A stretch of 64,000 nt of DNA from Pseudomonas sp. GD04091 (GTDB lineage: Bacteria; Pseudomonadota; Gammaproteobacteria; Pseudomonadales; Pseudomonadaceae), in the NCBI RefSeq assembly GCF_029836165.1, contig NZ_JAOEBG010000016.1, forward strand, positions 62,001 through 126,000, read 5' to 3'. Position 1 is the stretch's first letter, and each line of letters starts with the position of its first letter. The translations under genes were made by a program, and so were the position numbers. The notes beneath the pieces were generated by a model. It was not told the origin of the DNA, searched no databases, and saw nothing but the letters and a program-made list of their open reading frames with translations. This document shows positions 38,351-49,327 of the stretch, in pieces.

Positions 38351-38890
38351 TCAGTTGCGGAACGGGAACTTGAAAGCACGCAGCAGAGCGCGGCCTTCGT
38401 CGTCCGAACGAGCAGTGGTGGTCAGGGTGATGTCCAAACCGCGCAGAGCATCGATCTTGTCGTAATCGATTTCCGGGAAGATGATCTGCTCTTTCACGCC
38501 CATGCTGTAGTTGCCACGACCGTCGAAGGACTTGGCATTCAGGCCGCGGAAGTCGCGAACCCGTGGCAGGGAGATCGCCAGCAGGCGGTCCAGGAACTCG
38601 TACATCTTTTCGCGACGCAGGGTCACCTTGACACCGATCGGCCAACCCTCACGGACTTTGAAGCCCGCGATGGATTTACGAGCGAAGGTCACGACCGGCT
38701 TTTGACCGGTGATCTTTTCCAGATCGGCAACAGCGTGCTCGATGACTTTCTTGTCACCGATGGCTTCGCCCAGACCCATGTTCAGGGTGATTTTGGTAAC
38801 GCGCGGAACTTCCATCACGTTCGACAGCTTAAGTTCTTCCTTAAGCTTAGGAGCGATTTCGTTCCGGTAAATCTCTTTCAGTCGTGCCAT
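38351..38890 (-). CDS. rplE: 50S ribosomal protein L5
   Basis: 179 residues; MARLKEIYRNEIAPKLKEEL start and the conserved VTKITLNMGLGEAIGDKKVI. It binds 5S rRNA and contacts the P-site tRNA elbow. Length equals E. coli L5 (179). Its leader is where S8 acts in E. coli; the spacer to rplX here is only 20 bases. Confidence 0.98.
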   Translation of the reverse strand: MARLKEIYRNEIAPKLKEELKLSNVMEVPRVTKITLNMGLGEAIGDKKVIEHAVADLEKITGQKPVVTFARKSIAGFKVREGWPIGVKVTLRREKMYEFLDRLLAISLPRVRDFRGLNAKSFDGRGNYSMGVKEQIIFPEIDYDKIDALRGLDITLTTTARSDDEGRALLRAFKFPFRN

Positions 38891-38910
38891 GGTCTTCTAC
38901 CTAGCAGTGT

Positions 38911-39225
38911 TCAAGCATCAACCGCTTTTTGGGTCGACTTGAAGACACGAATTTTTTTACCGTCTTCTACTTTGAAGCCAACGCGATCAGCCTTGTTGGT
39001 TTCGCTGTTGAAGATGGCAACGTTGGAAGCGTGCAGAGGCGCTTCTTTCTCGACGATACCGCCCTGGACGCCCGCCATCGGGTTAGGCTTGGTGTGGCGC
39101 TTGACCAGGTTGACACCACCGATGACCAGACGGTCATCAGCGAGCACCTTCAGCACCTTACCGCGCTTACCTTTGTCTTTGCCGGCGATCACGATGATCT
39201 CGTCGTCACGACGAATCTTTTGCAT
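38911..39225 (-). CDS. rplX: 50S ribosomal protein L24
   Basis: 104 residues with the KOW motif near the N terminus (DEIIVIAGKDKGKRGKVLKV) and KRHTKPNPMAGVQGGIVEKE. It initiates 50S assembly at the 5' domain of 23S rRNA. Length normal (104-105). Second gene of the spc operon after rplN. Confidence 0.98.
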   Translation of the reverse strand: MQKIRRDDEIIVIAGKDKGKRGKVLKVLADDRLVIGGVNLVKRHTKPNPMAGVQGGIVEKEAPLHASNVAIFNSETNKADRVGFKVEDGKKIRVFKSTQKAVDA

Positions 39226-39236
39226 GTCGGATCTCC

Positions 39237-39605
39237 TTAGAGCACTTCAGGGGCGAGCGAAACGATCTTCATGAACTTCTCGGTACGAAGTTCACGGGTC
39301 ACTGGCCCGAAGATGCGAGTGCCGATCGGCTCTTGCTTGGTGTTCAGCAGAACAGCAGCGTTACCGTCGAAACGAATGATGGAACCGTCAGCGCGACGTA
39401 CACCGTGACGGGTACGGACGACAACAGCGGTCATCACCTGGCCTTTCTTGACCTTACCGCGCGGAATCGCTTCCTTGACGGTTACCTTGATGATGTCACC
39501 GATGCCGGCGTAACGGCGGTGGGAACCGCCGAGCACCTTGATGCACATGACGCGACGAGCGCCGCTGTTATCGGCCACATCGAGCATGGATTGAGTCTGA
39601 ATCAT
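39237..39605 (-). CDS. rplN: 50S ribosomal protein L14
   Basis: 122 residues starting MIQTQSMLDVADNSGARRVM, the L14 signature. It lies at the subunit interface and pairs with L19. First gene of the spc group; only 23 bases separate it from rpsQ, so S10 and spc operons are probably read as one transcript here. Confidence 0.98.
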   Translation of the reverse strand: MIQTQSMLDVADNSGARRVMCIKVLGGSHRRYAGIGDIIKVTVKEAIPRGKVKKGQVMTAVVVRTRHGVRRADGSIIRFDGNAAVLLNTKQEPIGTRIFGPVTRELRTEKFMKIVSLAPEVL

Positions 39606-39628
39606 AAAATTTCTCCGACCCCTAGCCC

Positions 39629-39895
39629 TTAGACTTCAACAGCGCGTTCGAGGACTTCAACCAGTGCCCAGGACTTGGTCTTGGCCAGCGGACGGGTTTC
39701 ACGGATGGAAACCTTGTCGCCGATCTTGCACTGGTTGGATTCGTCGTGCGCGTGCAGCTTAGTCGAACGCTTAACGTATTTACCGTAGATCGGGTGCTTT
39801 ACGCGACGCTCGATCAGAACGGTGATGGTCTTGTCCATTTTGTCGCTGACGACACGGCCAGTCAGCGTACGGACGGTTTTTTCAGCTTCAGCCAT
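39629..39895 (-). CDS. rpsQ: 30S ribosomal protein S17
   Basis: 88 residues, MAEAEKTVRTLTGRVVSDKM onward, with the OB-fold core (HPIYGKYVKRSTKLHAHDES) and GDKVSIRETRPLAKTKSW. A primary binder of the 16S 5' domain. I use the second in-frame ATG because homology begins there. Last gene of the S10 group. Confidence 0.97.
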   Translation of the reverse strand: MAEAEKTVRTLTGRVVSDKMDKTITVLIERRVKHPIYGKYVKRSTKLHAHDESNQCKIGDKVSIRETRPLAKTKSWALVEVLERAVEV

Positions 39896-39897
39896 GA

Positions 39898-40089
39898 TCA
39901 CTTACCTGCCTGCTGGTTGAGCACAGTTTTCACGCGAGCGATGTCACGCTTAACTTGCGAGAGCAGGTGCGACTGCCCCAACTGGCCAGTTGCTTTCTGC
40001 ATGCGCAGATTGAACTGGTCGCGCAGCAAGCCGAGCAGTTGCTCATTCAGTTGCTGTGCCGATTTTTCACGAAGTTCATTCGCTTTCAT
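39898..40089 (-). CDS. rpmC: 50S ribosomal protein L29
   Basis: 63 residues, [20 protein letters not shown], a two-helix protein at the peptide exit tunnel where trigger factor docks. The frame also has a GTG one codon earlier; the ATG at 40089 overlaps the rplP stop by one base (TGATG), so I choose it. Two bases separate it from rpsQ. Confidence 0.97.
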
Positions 40090-40502
40090 CACATCACCGT
40101 CCGCTTAACAAAGGAGGTGGCGAGAGGCAGCTTTGCAGCAGCCAGGGCGAAAGCTTCGCGCGCCAGCTCTTCAGAAACACCCTCGATCTCGTACAGGACT
40201 TTGCCTGGCTGGATCTGGGCAACCCAGTACTCCACGGAACCCTTACCTTTACCCATCCGCACTTCGAGAGGCTTCTTGGTAACCGGCTTATCCGGGAATA
40301 CACGGATCCAGATCTTGCCGCCACGTTTTACGTGACGGGTCAGGGCACGACGTGCCGACTCGATCTGGCGAGCGGTGAGACGACCGCGAGCGACAGCTTT
40401 CAGAGCGAATTCGCCGAAGCTGACCTTGCTACCGCGCAGTGCCAGACCACGGTTGTGGCCAGTCATCTGCTTGCGGAATTTTGTACGCTTTGGTTGCAAC
40501 AT
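40089..40502 (-). CDS. rplP: 50S ribosomal protein L16
   Basis: 137 residues starting [20 protein letters not shown]. It sits by the A-site and factor-binding region. The region around Arg81 ([20 protein letters not shown]) is the known hydroxylation target of YcfD in E. coli, which matters because a YcfD-like enzyme is encoded at 18380 in this window. Overlaps rpmC by one base. Confidence 0.98.
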
Positions 40503-40514
40503 TTGGCGTACCCC

Positions 40515-41201
40515 TTACTTAGCAGCTTTTTTACGAGGCGCTGGTGCTTGAGGCTTCAGCTCTTCCTGGCGACCACCAATCACTTCGCCTTTGAAGATCC
40601 AAACCTTGACACCGATCACACCATAGGTGGTGTGAGCTTCGTAGGTGTTGTAGTCGATATCGGCACGCAGGGTGTGCAGAGGCACACGACCTTCGCGATA
40701 CCACTCGGTACGTGCGATCTCGGCACCGCCGAGACGACCGCTCACCTGGATCTTGATGCCCTTGGCACCAATACGCATGGCGTTCTGCACGGCGCGCTTC
40801 ATGGCGCGACGGAACATAACGCGGCGCTCCAGCTGCTGGGCAACGCTCTGAGCAACCAGCATGGCGTCGAGCTCCGGCTTGCGGATCTCTTCGATGTTGA
40901 TGTGCACAGGCACACCCATCTGCTTGGTCAGGTCCTGACGCAGTTTCTCAACATCTTCACCTTTCTTGCCGATAACGATACCGGGACGAGCGGTGTGGAT
41001 GGTGATGCGTGCAGTTTGAGCCGGACGATGGATATCGATACGGCTTACGGACGCGCTTTTTAGTTTGTCTTGGAGGTACTCACGCGTTTTCAGATCCTTC
41101 AACAGGTAATCTGCGTAAGTAGCGCCGTCTGCATACCAGACGGAGGTGTGCTCCTTGACGATTCCCAGGCGAATGCCAGTGGGATGTACTTTCTGACCCA
41201 T
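40515..41201 (-). CDS. rpsC: 30S ribosomal protein S3
   Basis: 228 residues from MGQKVHPTGIRLGIVKEHTS. The KH domain carries GIVIGKKGEDVEKLRQDL (about 50-70), and the C-terminal domain ends in a basic tail (APAPRKKAAK). It forms the mRNA entry site with S4 and S5. The frame is open 28 codons upstream into rplV, but the family start is the ATG at 41201. Confidence 0.98.
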   Translation of the reverse strand: MGQKVHPTGIRLGIVKEHTSVWYADGATYADYLLKDLKTREYLQDKLKSASVSRIDIHRPAQTARITIHTARPGIVIGKKGEDVEKLRQDLTKQMGVPVHINIEEIRKPELDAMLVAQSVAQQLERRVMFRRAMKRAVQNAMRIGAKGIKIQVSGRLGGAEIARTEWYREGRVPLHTLRADIDYNTYEAHTTYGVIGVKVWIFKGEVIGGRQEELKPQAPAPRKKAAK

Positions 41202-41214
41202 CTGATCGACTCCG

Positions 41215-41547
41215 TTACTTGTCCGCAACCTTGACAGTGATATGGCAAGACCGCTTGACGATGCGATCAGCACGGCCCTTGGCACGTGGCATGATGCGCT
41301 TCAGCGAACGCCCTTCGTTGACGAAGACGGTGGAGACCTTCAGGTCATCAACGTCTGCGCCTTCGTTGTGTTCGGCGTTGGCAACGGCCGACTCGAGGAC
41401 TTTCTTCATGATTTCAGCGGCTTTTTTGCTGCTGAAGGCCAACAGGTTGAGCGCTTCGCCCACCTTCTTCCCGCGGATCTGGTCGGCGACCAAGCGGGCT
41501 TTCTGGGCGGAGATTCGAGCGCCCGACAACTTAGCGGCTACTTCCAT
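41215..41547 (-). CDS. rplV: 50S ribosomal protein L22
   Basis: 110 residues; conserved [20 protein letters not shown] and the long beta hairpin ([20 protein letters not shown]) that lines the exit tunnel, where macrolide-resistance changes occur; it looks wild type. Length equals E. coli L22 (110). Confidence 0.98.
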
Positions 41548-41558
41548 TTCCTTACCCC

Positions 41559-41834
41559 TTAACGCTTGGCTTTCTTGTCAGCCACGTGCCCGCGATAGGT
41601 GCGGGTACCGGCGAACTCGCCCAGTTTGTGGCCGACCATGTCTTCGTTCACGAGAACGGGGACGTGTTGGCGACCGTTATGTACCGCGATGGTCAGACCG
41701 ACCATTTGTGGCAGGATCATCGAACGGCGCGACCAGGTTTTAACTGGCTTGCGATCGTTCTTCTCCACCGCCACTTCGATCTTCTTCAGCAGGTGAAGAT
41801 CGATAAAAGGACCTTTTTTCAGAGAACGTGGCAC
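41559..41834 (-). CDS. rpsS: 30S ribosomal protein S19
   Basis: 91 residues starting [20 protein letters not shown], with [20 protein letters not shown] and the GTRTYRGH end typical of S19. It binds the 30S head beside S13. Spacing to rplB is 16 bases. Confidence 0.98.
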
Positions 41835-41850
41835 TGTCGTATCCCTCTAG

Positions 41851-42675
41851 TTACTTGCGACGACGGACGATCATTTTGTCGGTACGCTTATTACCACGGG
41901 TTTTCGCACCCTTGGTTGGGAAGCCCCATGGCGATACCGGATGACGACCACCGGAGGTACGACCTTCACCACCACCATGCGGGTGGTCAACCGGGTTCAT
42001 GGCAACACCACGAACGGTTGGGCGAACGCCGCGCCAGCGTTTGGCACCAGCTTTACCCAGCGAACGCAGGCTGTGCTCGGAGTTCGAGACTTCGCCCAGG
42101 GTCGCACGGCACTCAGCCAGTACTTTACGCATTTCGCCAGAGCGAAGACGCAGGGTCACGTAGACGCCTTCACGCGCGATCAGCTGAGCGGAAGCACCAG
42201 CGGAACGAGCGATCTGAGCACCTTTACCCGGCTTCAGTTCGATGCCGTGAACGGTGCTACCTACTGGGATGTTGCGCAGCTGCAGGGAGTTACCGGCCTT
42301 GATTGGGGCCAGGGCACCTGCGATCAGCTGGTCGCCAGCACTCACGCCTTTAGGGGCGATGATGTAGCGACGCTCGCCGTCTGCGTAGCACAGCAGGGCG
42401 ATGTGAGCAGTACGGTTCGGGTCGTATTCGATACGCTCGACGGTGGCTGGAATGCCATCCTTGTCGTTGCGACGGAAGTCGACCAGACGGTAATGCTGCT
42501 TATGACCACCACCAACGTGACGAGTGGTGATGCGGCCATTGTTGTTACGACCACCAGACTTCGATTTTTTCTCGAGCAGCGGTGCGTGAGGAGCGCCTTT
42601 GTGCAGCTCCTTGTTGACCACCTTGACCACAAAACGGCGGCCAGGGGAAGTCGGTTTGCATTTAACGATTGCCAT
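41851..42675 (-). CDS. rplB: 50S ribosomal protein L2
   Basis: 274 residues. The C-terminal loop VAMNPVDHPHGGGEGRTSGG with its conserved histidine near the peptidyl-transferase centre is intact, as is the SH3-like core (GTVERIEYDPNRTAHIALL in similar form). Length close to E. coli L2 (273). Middle of the S10 operon. Confidence 0.98.
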   Translation of the reverse strand: MAIVKCKPTSPGRRFVVKVVNKELHKGAPHAPLLEKKSKSGGRNNNGRITTRHVGGGHKQHYRLVDFRRNDKDGIPATVERIEYDPNRTAHIALLCYADGERRYIIAPKGVSAGDQLIAGALAPIKAGNSLQLRNIPVGSTVHGIELKPGKGAQIARSAGASAQLIAREGVYVTLRLRSGEMRKVLAECRATLGEVSNSEHSLRSLGKAGAKRWRGVRPTVRGVAMNPVDHPHGGGEGRTSGGRHPVSPWGFPTKGAKTRGNKRTDKMIVRRRK

Positions 42676-42689
42676 GATGCACCCCTTCC

Positions 42690-42989
42690 TTACTCAGCAC
42701 TGCTGCTGAAATCGAGATCTTGGCCTGGCTGAAGGGAGACGATCGCCTTCTTCCAGTCATTGCGCTTGCCCAGACCACGTGCGGTACGCTTGGTTTTACC
42801 CAGAACGTTGACAGTCGACACGTTTTCAACTTTTACGTTGAACAGGCCTTCGACAGCTTTCTTGATTTCCAGCTTGGTTGCATCGGTAGCAACCTTGAAT
42901 ACGAACTGGCCTTTCTTCTCAGCCAGAACGGTAGCCTTCTCGGAAACGTGCGGGCCAAGGAGGACTTTGAATACGCGTTCCTGGTTCAT
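42690..42989 (-). CDS. rplW: 50S ribosomal protein L23
   Basis: 99 residues from [20 protein letters not shown], with the L23 core [20 protein letters not shown]. It surrounds the tunnel exit and docks trigger factor and SRP. Overlaps the rplD stop by 4 bases (ATGA), so the two are coupled. Confidence 0.98.
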
Positions 42990-43588
42990 CCCAGCAGCTC
43001 CTCGAATTTCTTCACGGCCGAGACAGTGATCAACACTTTCTCGTATGCGATCAGACTGACCGGGTCGGAACCTTGAACGTCACGTACGTCGACGTGCGGC
43101 AGGTTACGAGCAGCCAGGTACAGATTCTGATCAACAGCGTCGGAAACGATCAGAACATCGCTCAGACCCATGCCGTTCAGCTTGTTCAGCAGATCTTTGG
43201 TTTTCGGGGCTTCAACAGCGAAGTCCTGAACCACGACCAGACGGTCGCTACGCACCAGCTCGGCGAGGATGGAGCGCAGGGCTGCGCGATACATCTTCTT
43301 GTTGAGCTTCTGCGAGTGATCCTGAGGACGAGCTGCGAAGGTAACACCACCGCCACGCCAGATCGGACCACGGGTAGTACCGGCACGAGCACGGCCAGTA
43401 CCTTTCTGACGCCATGGGCGCTTACCGCCACCGGCCACGTCAGAACGGGTCTTCTGCTGCTTGGTGCCCTGACGGCCGCCGGCCATGTAGGCCACGACTG
43501 CTTGGTGTACCAGCGTCTCGTTGAATTCGCCACCGAAGGTCAGTTCGGAAACTTCGATCGCCTGAGCGTCATTTACATTAAGTTGCAT
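42986..43588 (-). CDS. rplD: 50S ribosomal protein L4
   Basis: 200 residues; the extended loop [20 protein letters not shown] that reaches the exit tunnel is present. In E. coli L4 also represses the S10 operon through the rpsJ leader and RNase E; the leader here is short (about 60 bases from the promoter to rpsJ), as in Pseudomonas, so that mechanism may differ. Confidence 0.98.
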
Positions 43589-43600
43589 GTCAGTTTCCCC

Positions 43601-44236
43601 TTAACCGCGAGCCTTGACAGCCGGACGCACGACCACGTCGCCGCCAGTAGCGCCTGGGACGGCACCCTTGATCAGCAGCAGGTTGCGTTCAGCGTCTACG
43701 CGTACTACTTCCAGGGACTGAACAGTCACGCGCTCGGCGCCCATGTGACCGGACATTTTTTTGCCCTTGAATACACGACCAGGAGTCTGGCACTGGCCGA
43801 TGGAGCCAGGGACACGGTGCGATACGGAGTTACCGTGGGTGTTGTCCTGACCACGGAAGTTCCAACGCTTGATGGTACCGGCGAAGCCTTTACCTTTGGA
43901 CTGACCGGTTACGTCTACCAGCTGGCCTGCAGTGAAGAGTTCAGCTTTGATCAGATCGCCAGCCTGGAAATCGCCTTCTTCAAGACGGAACTCCCAGACA
44001 CCGCGACCAGCGGCAACGTTAGCCTTGGCGAAGTGACCTGCCTGAGCGGCAGTCACACGCGAAGCACGACGCTCGCCGACAGTGACTTGCACTGCACGGT
44101 AGCCATCGGTTTCTTCAGTTTTGAACTGGGTGACGCGATTCGGCTCGATCTCGATGACCGTGACCGGAATGGAGACACCTTCTTCGGTGAAAATACGGGT
44201 CATACCGCATTTACGACCGACTACACCAATAGTCAT
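43601..44236 (-). CDS. rplC: 50S ribosomal protein L3
   Basis: 211 residues from MTIGVVGRKCGMTRIFTEEG; the extension HRVPGSIGQCQTPGRVFKGK includes the glutamine that is methylated by PrmB in E. coli. It starts 50S assembly and touches the peptidyl-transferase centre. The frame extends 11 codons upstream, but homology starts at this ATG. Confidence 0.98.
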   Translation of the reverse strand: MTIGVVGRKCGMTRIFTEEGVSIPVTVIEIEPNRVTQFKTEETDGYRAVQVTVGERRASRVTAAQAGHFAKANVAAGRGVWEFRLEEGDFQAGDLIKAELFTAGQLVDVTGQSKGKGFAGTIKRWNFRGQDNTHGNSVSHRVPGSIGQCQTPGRVFKGKKMSGHMGAERVTVQSLEVVRVDAERNLLLIKGAVPGATGGDVVVRPAVKARG

Positions 44237-44316
44237 GTTGTAAACCTCATGAGTGTACGGGGCTTTCACCCGCTATGGCCGCCCATTTCAGAGCGTTACA
44301 CGACCAGACCGAAGTC

Positions 44317-44628
44317 TTAGCCGAGGCTGATCTGCACTTCCACGCCTGCCGCGAGATCAAGCTTCATCAGCGCGTCAACGGTTTTATCCGTCGGCTGGAC
44401 GATGTCCAGAACACGCTTATGAGTGCGAATCTCGTACTGGTCACGCGCGTCTTTGTTGACGTGCGGGGAGACCAGAACGGTGAAACGCTCTTTGCGGGTT
44501 GGCAGTGGAATTGGACCACGCACTTGTGCACCAGTACGTTTCGCGGTTTCCACGATTTCCTGGGTGGATTGGTCGATCAGGCGATGGTCGAAAGCCTTCA
44601 ACCTGATACGGATTTGCTGATTTTGCAT
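44317..44628 (-). CDS. rpsJ: 30S ribosomal protein S10 (NusE)
   Basis: 103 residues, [20 protein letters not shown] start, and [20 protein letters not shown]. It serves both in the 30S head and as NusE with NusB and NusG in antitermination. First gene of the S10 operon, directly downstream of a near-consensus promoter. Confidence 0.98.
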
Positions 44629-44688
44629 TGGATTTCAGACTCCAGGCTGTTCCCATCGGGCGCACTACGCCCGTTAAAAGGAGGCGTG

Positions 44689-44717
44689 ATTCTATAGACG
44701 CCCCTATTTAGTGTCAA
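44689..44717 (-). promoter_or_regulatory. Strong sigma-70 promoter of the S10 operon
   Basis: On the minus strand TTGACA (44712-44717), 17 bases, TAGAAT (44689-44694). The 60-base leader contains AAGGAGGCG-type purine stretch and leads to rpsJ. It lies just after the tuf terminator. Confidence 0.85.
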
Positions 44718-44720
44718 CCC

Positions 44721-44755
44721 AATAAAAAAAGCCCCCGCTGAGCGGGGGCTTTTTC
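44721..44755. terminator. Rho-independent terminator of the str operon after tuf
   Basis: AGCCCCCGC (44730-44738), loop TGA, GCGGGGGCT (44742-44750), flanked by an A-run and TTTTT, so it also looks terminator-like on the other strand. It separates tuf from the S10 promoter. Confidence 0.93.
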
Positions 44756-44769
44756 AATCGATCGAGTGA

Positions 44770-45963
44770 TTACTCGATGATTTTGGCTACGACGCCGGCG
44801 CCGACGGTACGACCGCCTTCACGGATGGCGAAGCGCAGACCGTCTTCCATCGCGATGGTCTTGATCAGGGTGACAGTCATCTGAATGTTGTCACCTGGCA
44901 TTACCATCTCAACGCCTTCCGGCAGTTCGCAGTTACCGGTCACGTCAGTGGTACGGAAGTAGAACTGAGGACGGTAGCCTTTGAAGAACGGAGTGTGACG
45001 GCCGCCTTCTTCCTTCGACAGGACGTAGACTTCTGCGGTGAACTTGGTGTGCGGCTTGACCGAACCTGGCTTGACCAGAACCTGGCCACGCTCAACGTCG
45101 TCACGCTTGGTACCACGCAGCAGAACGCCGCAGTTCTCGCCAGCACGACCTTCGTCCAGCAGCTTGCGGAACATCTCAACGCCGGTGCAGGTGGTGGTGG
45201 TGGTGTCACGCAGACCAACGATTTCCAGCGGGTCTTGAACGCGGACGATACCACGCTCGATACGGCCGGTAACAACGGTACCACGACCCGAGATCGAGAA
45301 CACGTCTTCGATCGGCATCAGGAACGGCTGGTCGATGGCACGAACTGGCTCAGGAATGTAGCTGTCCAGAGTCTCTACCAGCTTCTTGACAGCGGTAGTG
45401 CCCATTTCGTTGTCGTCTTTGCCTTCCAGGGCCATACGCGCCGAACCGATGATGATCGGAGTGTCGTCGCCTGGGAAGTCGTAGGTGGACAGCAGGTCGC
45501 GAACTTCCATCTCGACCAGTTCCAGCAGCTCAGCGTCGTCTACCAGGTCAGCCTTGTTCAGGAAGACCACGATGTACGGAACGCCAACCTGACGCGACAG
45601 CAGGATGTGCTCACGGGTTTGTGGCATCGGACCATCGGCGGCCGAGCAAACCAGGATCGCGCCGTCCATCTGGGCAGCACCGGTGATCATGTTCTTCACG
45701 TAGTCAGCGTGACCTGGGCAGTCAACGTGAGCGTAGTGACGAATGGTCGAGTTGTACTCAACGTGAGCGGTGTTGATGGTGATACCGCGCGCTTTTTCTT
45801 CCGGAGCCGAGTCGATCTTGTCGAACTCAACGATTGCCGAACCGAAAACTTCGGAGCAAACGCGAGTCAGAGCTGCGGTCAGAGTGGTCTTACCGTGGTC
45901 AACGTGGCCAATGGTGCCGACGTTAACGTGGGGAAGGGAACGATCAAATTTTTCTTTAGCCAC
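44770..45963 (-). CDS. tuf: Elongation factor Tu, copy in the str operon
   Basis: 397 residues; GTPase motifs [17 protein letters not shown] and NKAD, then domains 2 and 3 ending [11 protein letters not shown]. It delivers aminoacyl-tRNA to the ribosome. The encoded protein is identical to that of the second copy at 61364-62557. Last gene of rpsL-rpsG-fusA-tuf, 27 bases after fusA. Confidence 0.99.
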
Positions 45964-45990
45964 GACAGTGAACCTCTTGCCTAAAGGGGA

Positions 45991-48138
<2,148 letters not shown>

Positions 48139-48168
48139 AAAGCCCTCGCAAAAAGATTGATGCTTGAA

Positions 48169-48639
48169 TTAGAAGCGGTAGTGCGAGAACGCTTTGTTGG
48201 CCTCGGCCATACGGTGCACGTCTTCACGCTTCTTGACTGCAGCACCCTTGCCTTCGGCAGCATCCAGCAGTTCACCGGCCAGACGCAGGGCCATCGACTT
48301 CTCGCCGCGCTTGCGGGCGTAGTCTACGAGCCAGCGCATTGCCAGAGCGTTACGACGGGATGGACGAACTTCAACCGGAACCTGGTAAGTGGCACCGCCG
48401 ACACGACGGGACTTTACTTCGACCAGCGGAGCGATGGCGTCGAGAGCTTTCTCGAAGATTTCCAGGGGGTCGCTGTTCTTGCGTGCTTTGACGGTATCCA
48501 GGGCACCGTAAACGATGCGCTCGGCTACGGCCTTCTTGCCGCTTTCCATCACGTGGTTCATGAACTTGGCGAGGATCTGGGACCCGTACTTCGGATCGTC
48601 CAGAATCTCACGTTTTGCTGCTACACGACGTCTTGGCAT
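48169..48639 (-). CDS. rpsG: 30S ribosomal protein S7
   Basis: 156 residues starting MPRRRVAAKREILDDPKYGS, with the beta-hairpin region RRVGGATYQVPVEVRPSRRN. It nucleates the 30S head and, in E. coli, represses the str operon by binding the rpsL-rpsG spacer; here that spacer is 106 bases (48640-48745), long enough for such a site. Confidence 0.98.
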   Translation of the reverse strand: MPRRRVAAKREILDDPKYGSQILAKFMNHVMESGKKAVAERIVYGALDTVKARKNSDPLEIFEKALDAIAPLVEVKSRRVGGATYQVPVEVRPSRRNALAMRWLVDYARKRGEKSMALRLAGELLDAAEGKGAAVKKREDVHRMAEANKAFSHYRF

Positions 48640-48745
48640 GATAAGCCCTCAAACGGTCTTCAGGTTAGCCCGGGACGTGGGTCTTCGACCCCTGCCCGAC
48701 CTTACTCTTATCGACTCAAATAAATGGATGTCTGCAAACGACCGA

Positions 48746-49117
48746 TTACTTCGGACGCTTGGTACCGTACTTCGAACGACCCTGGTTACGGCCTTTGACG
48801 CCCGAAGTATCCAGAGAGCCGCGAACGGTGTGGTAACGAACACCTGGCAAGTCTTTTACACGGCCGCCACGGATCAGGACGACGCTGTGCTCTTGCAGGT
48901 TGTGGCCTTCACCGCCGATGTACGAGGAAACCTCGAAACCGTTGGTCAGACGCACACGGCATACTTTACGCAGTGCCGAGTTAGGTTTTTTCGGCGTGGT
49001 GGTGTACACACGGGTGCACACGCCACGACGCTGCGGGCAGTTCTGCAGCGCAGGAACGTCGGACTTCTCGACCGAACGCTTGCGCGGCTGACGTACCAGC
49101 TGGTTGATAGTTGCCAT
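48746..49117 (-). CDS. rpsL: 30S ribosomal protein S12
   Basis: 123 residues. The decoding loops TTTPKKPNSALRKVCRV (Lys43, Lys44) and GRVKDLPGVRYHTVRG (Lys88) carry the wild-type residues, so no ribosomal streptomycin resistance is predicted. First gene of the str operon; a promoter lies about 95 bases upstream. Confidence 0.98.
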   Translation of the reverse strand: MATINQLVRQPRKRSVEKSDVPALQNCPQRRGVCTRVYTTTPKKPNSALRKVCRVRLTNGFEVSSYIGGEGHNLQEHSVVLIRGGRVKDLPGVRYHTVRGSLDTSGVKGRNQGRSKYGTKRPK

Positions 49118-49210
49118 CTACTAGCTCCACTGATTGTCTTGCGACTCTATTGTCTTGCAAGAAAGCCAAAAATTGGCGAGACGGAGCCTCACCAAATTTA
49201 AGGGTACAAA

Positions 49211-49239
49211 AGTCTAAAGAGGATCTTGCACCCAGTCAA
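49211..49239 (-). promoter_or_regulatory. Sigma-70 promoter of the str operon (rpsL-rpsG-fusA-tuf)
   Basis: On the minus strand TTGACT (49234-49239), 17 bases, TAGACT (49211-49216). It starts 6 bases past the rpoC-terminal hairpin, so the two operons are packed closely. Confidence 0.8.
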
Positions 49240-49244
49240 GACGA

Positions 49245-49317
49245 GGCCCCGGCCCTCCCCGCCCGGTCATCGGCAACAATTCATGTCACCGATGGCCTTG
49301 CGAGGTGCGCCGGGGCC
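49245..49317 (-). terminator. Compound hairpin after rpoC
   Basis: Outer stem GGCCCCGG (49245-49252) with CCGGGGCC (49310-49317) encloses an inner CATCGG...CCGATG stem (49268-49273 with 49289-49294). No T-run follows on the minus strand, so termination may be incomplete or Rho-assisted. Confidence 0.6.
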
Positions 49318-49327
49318 CTGCCCTGTC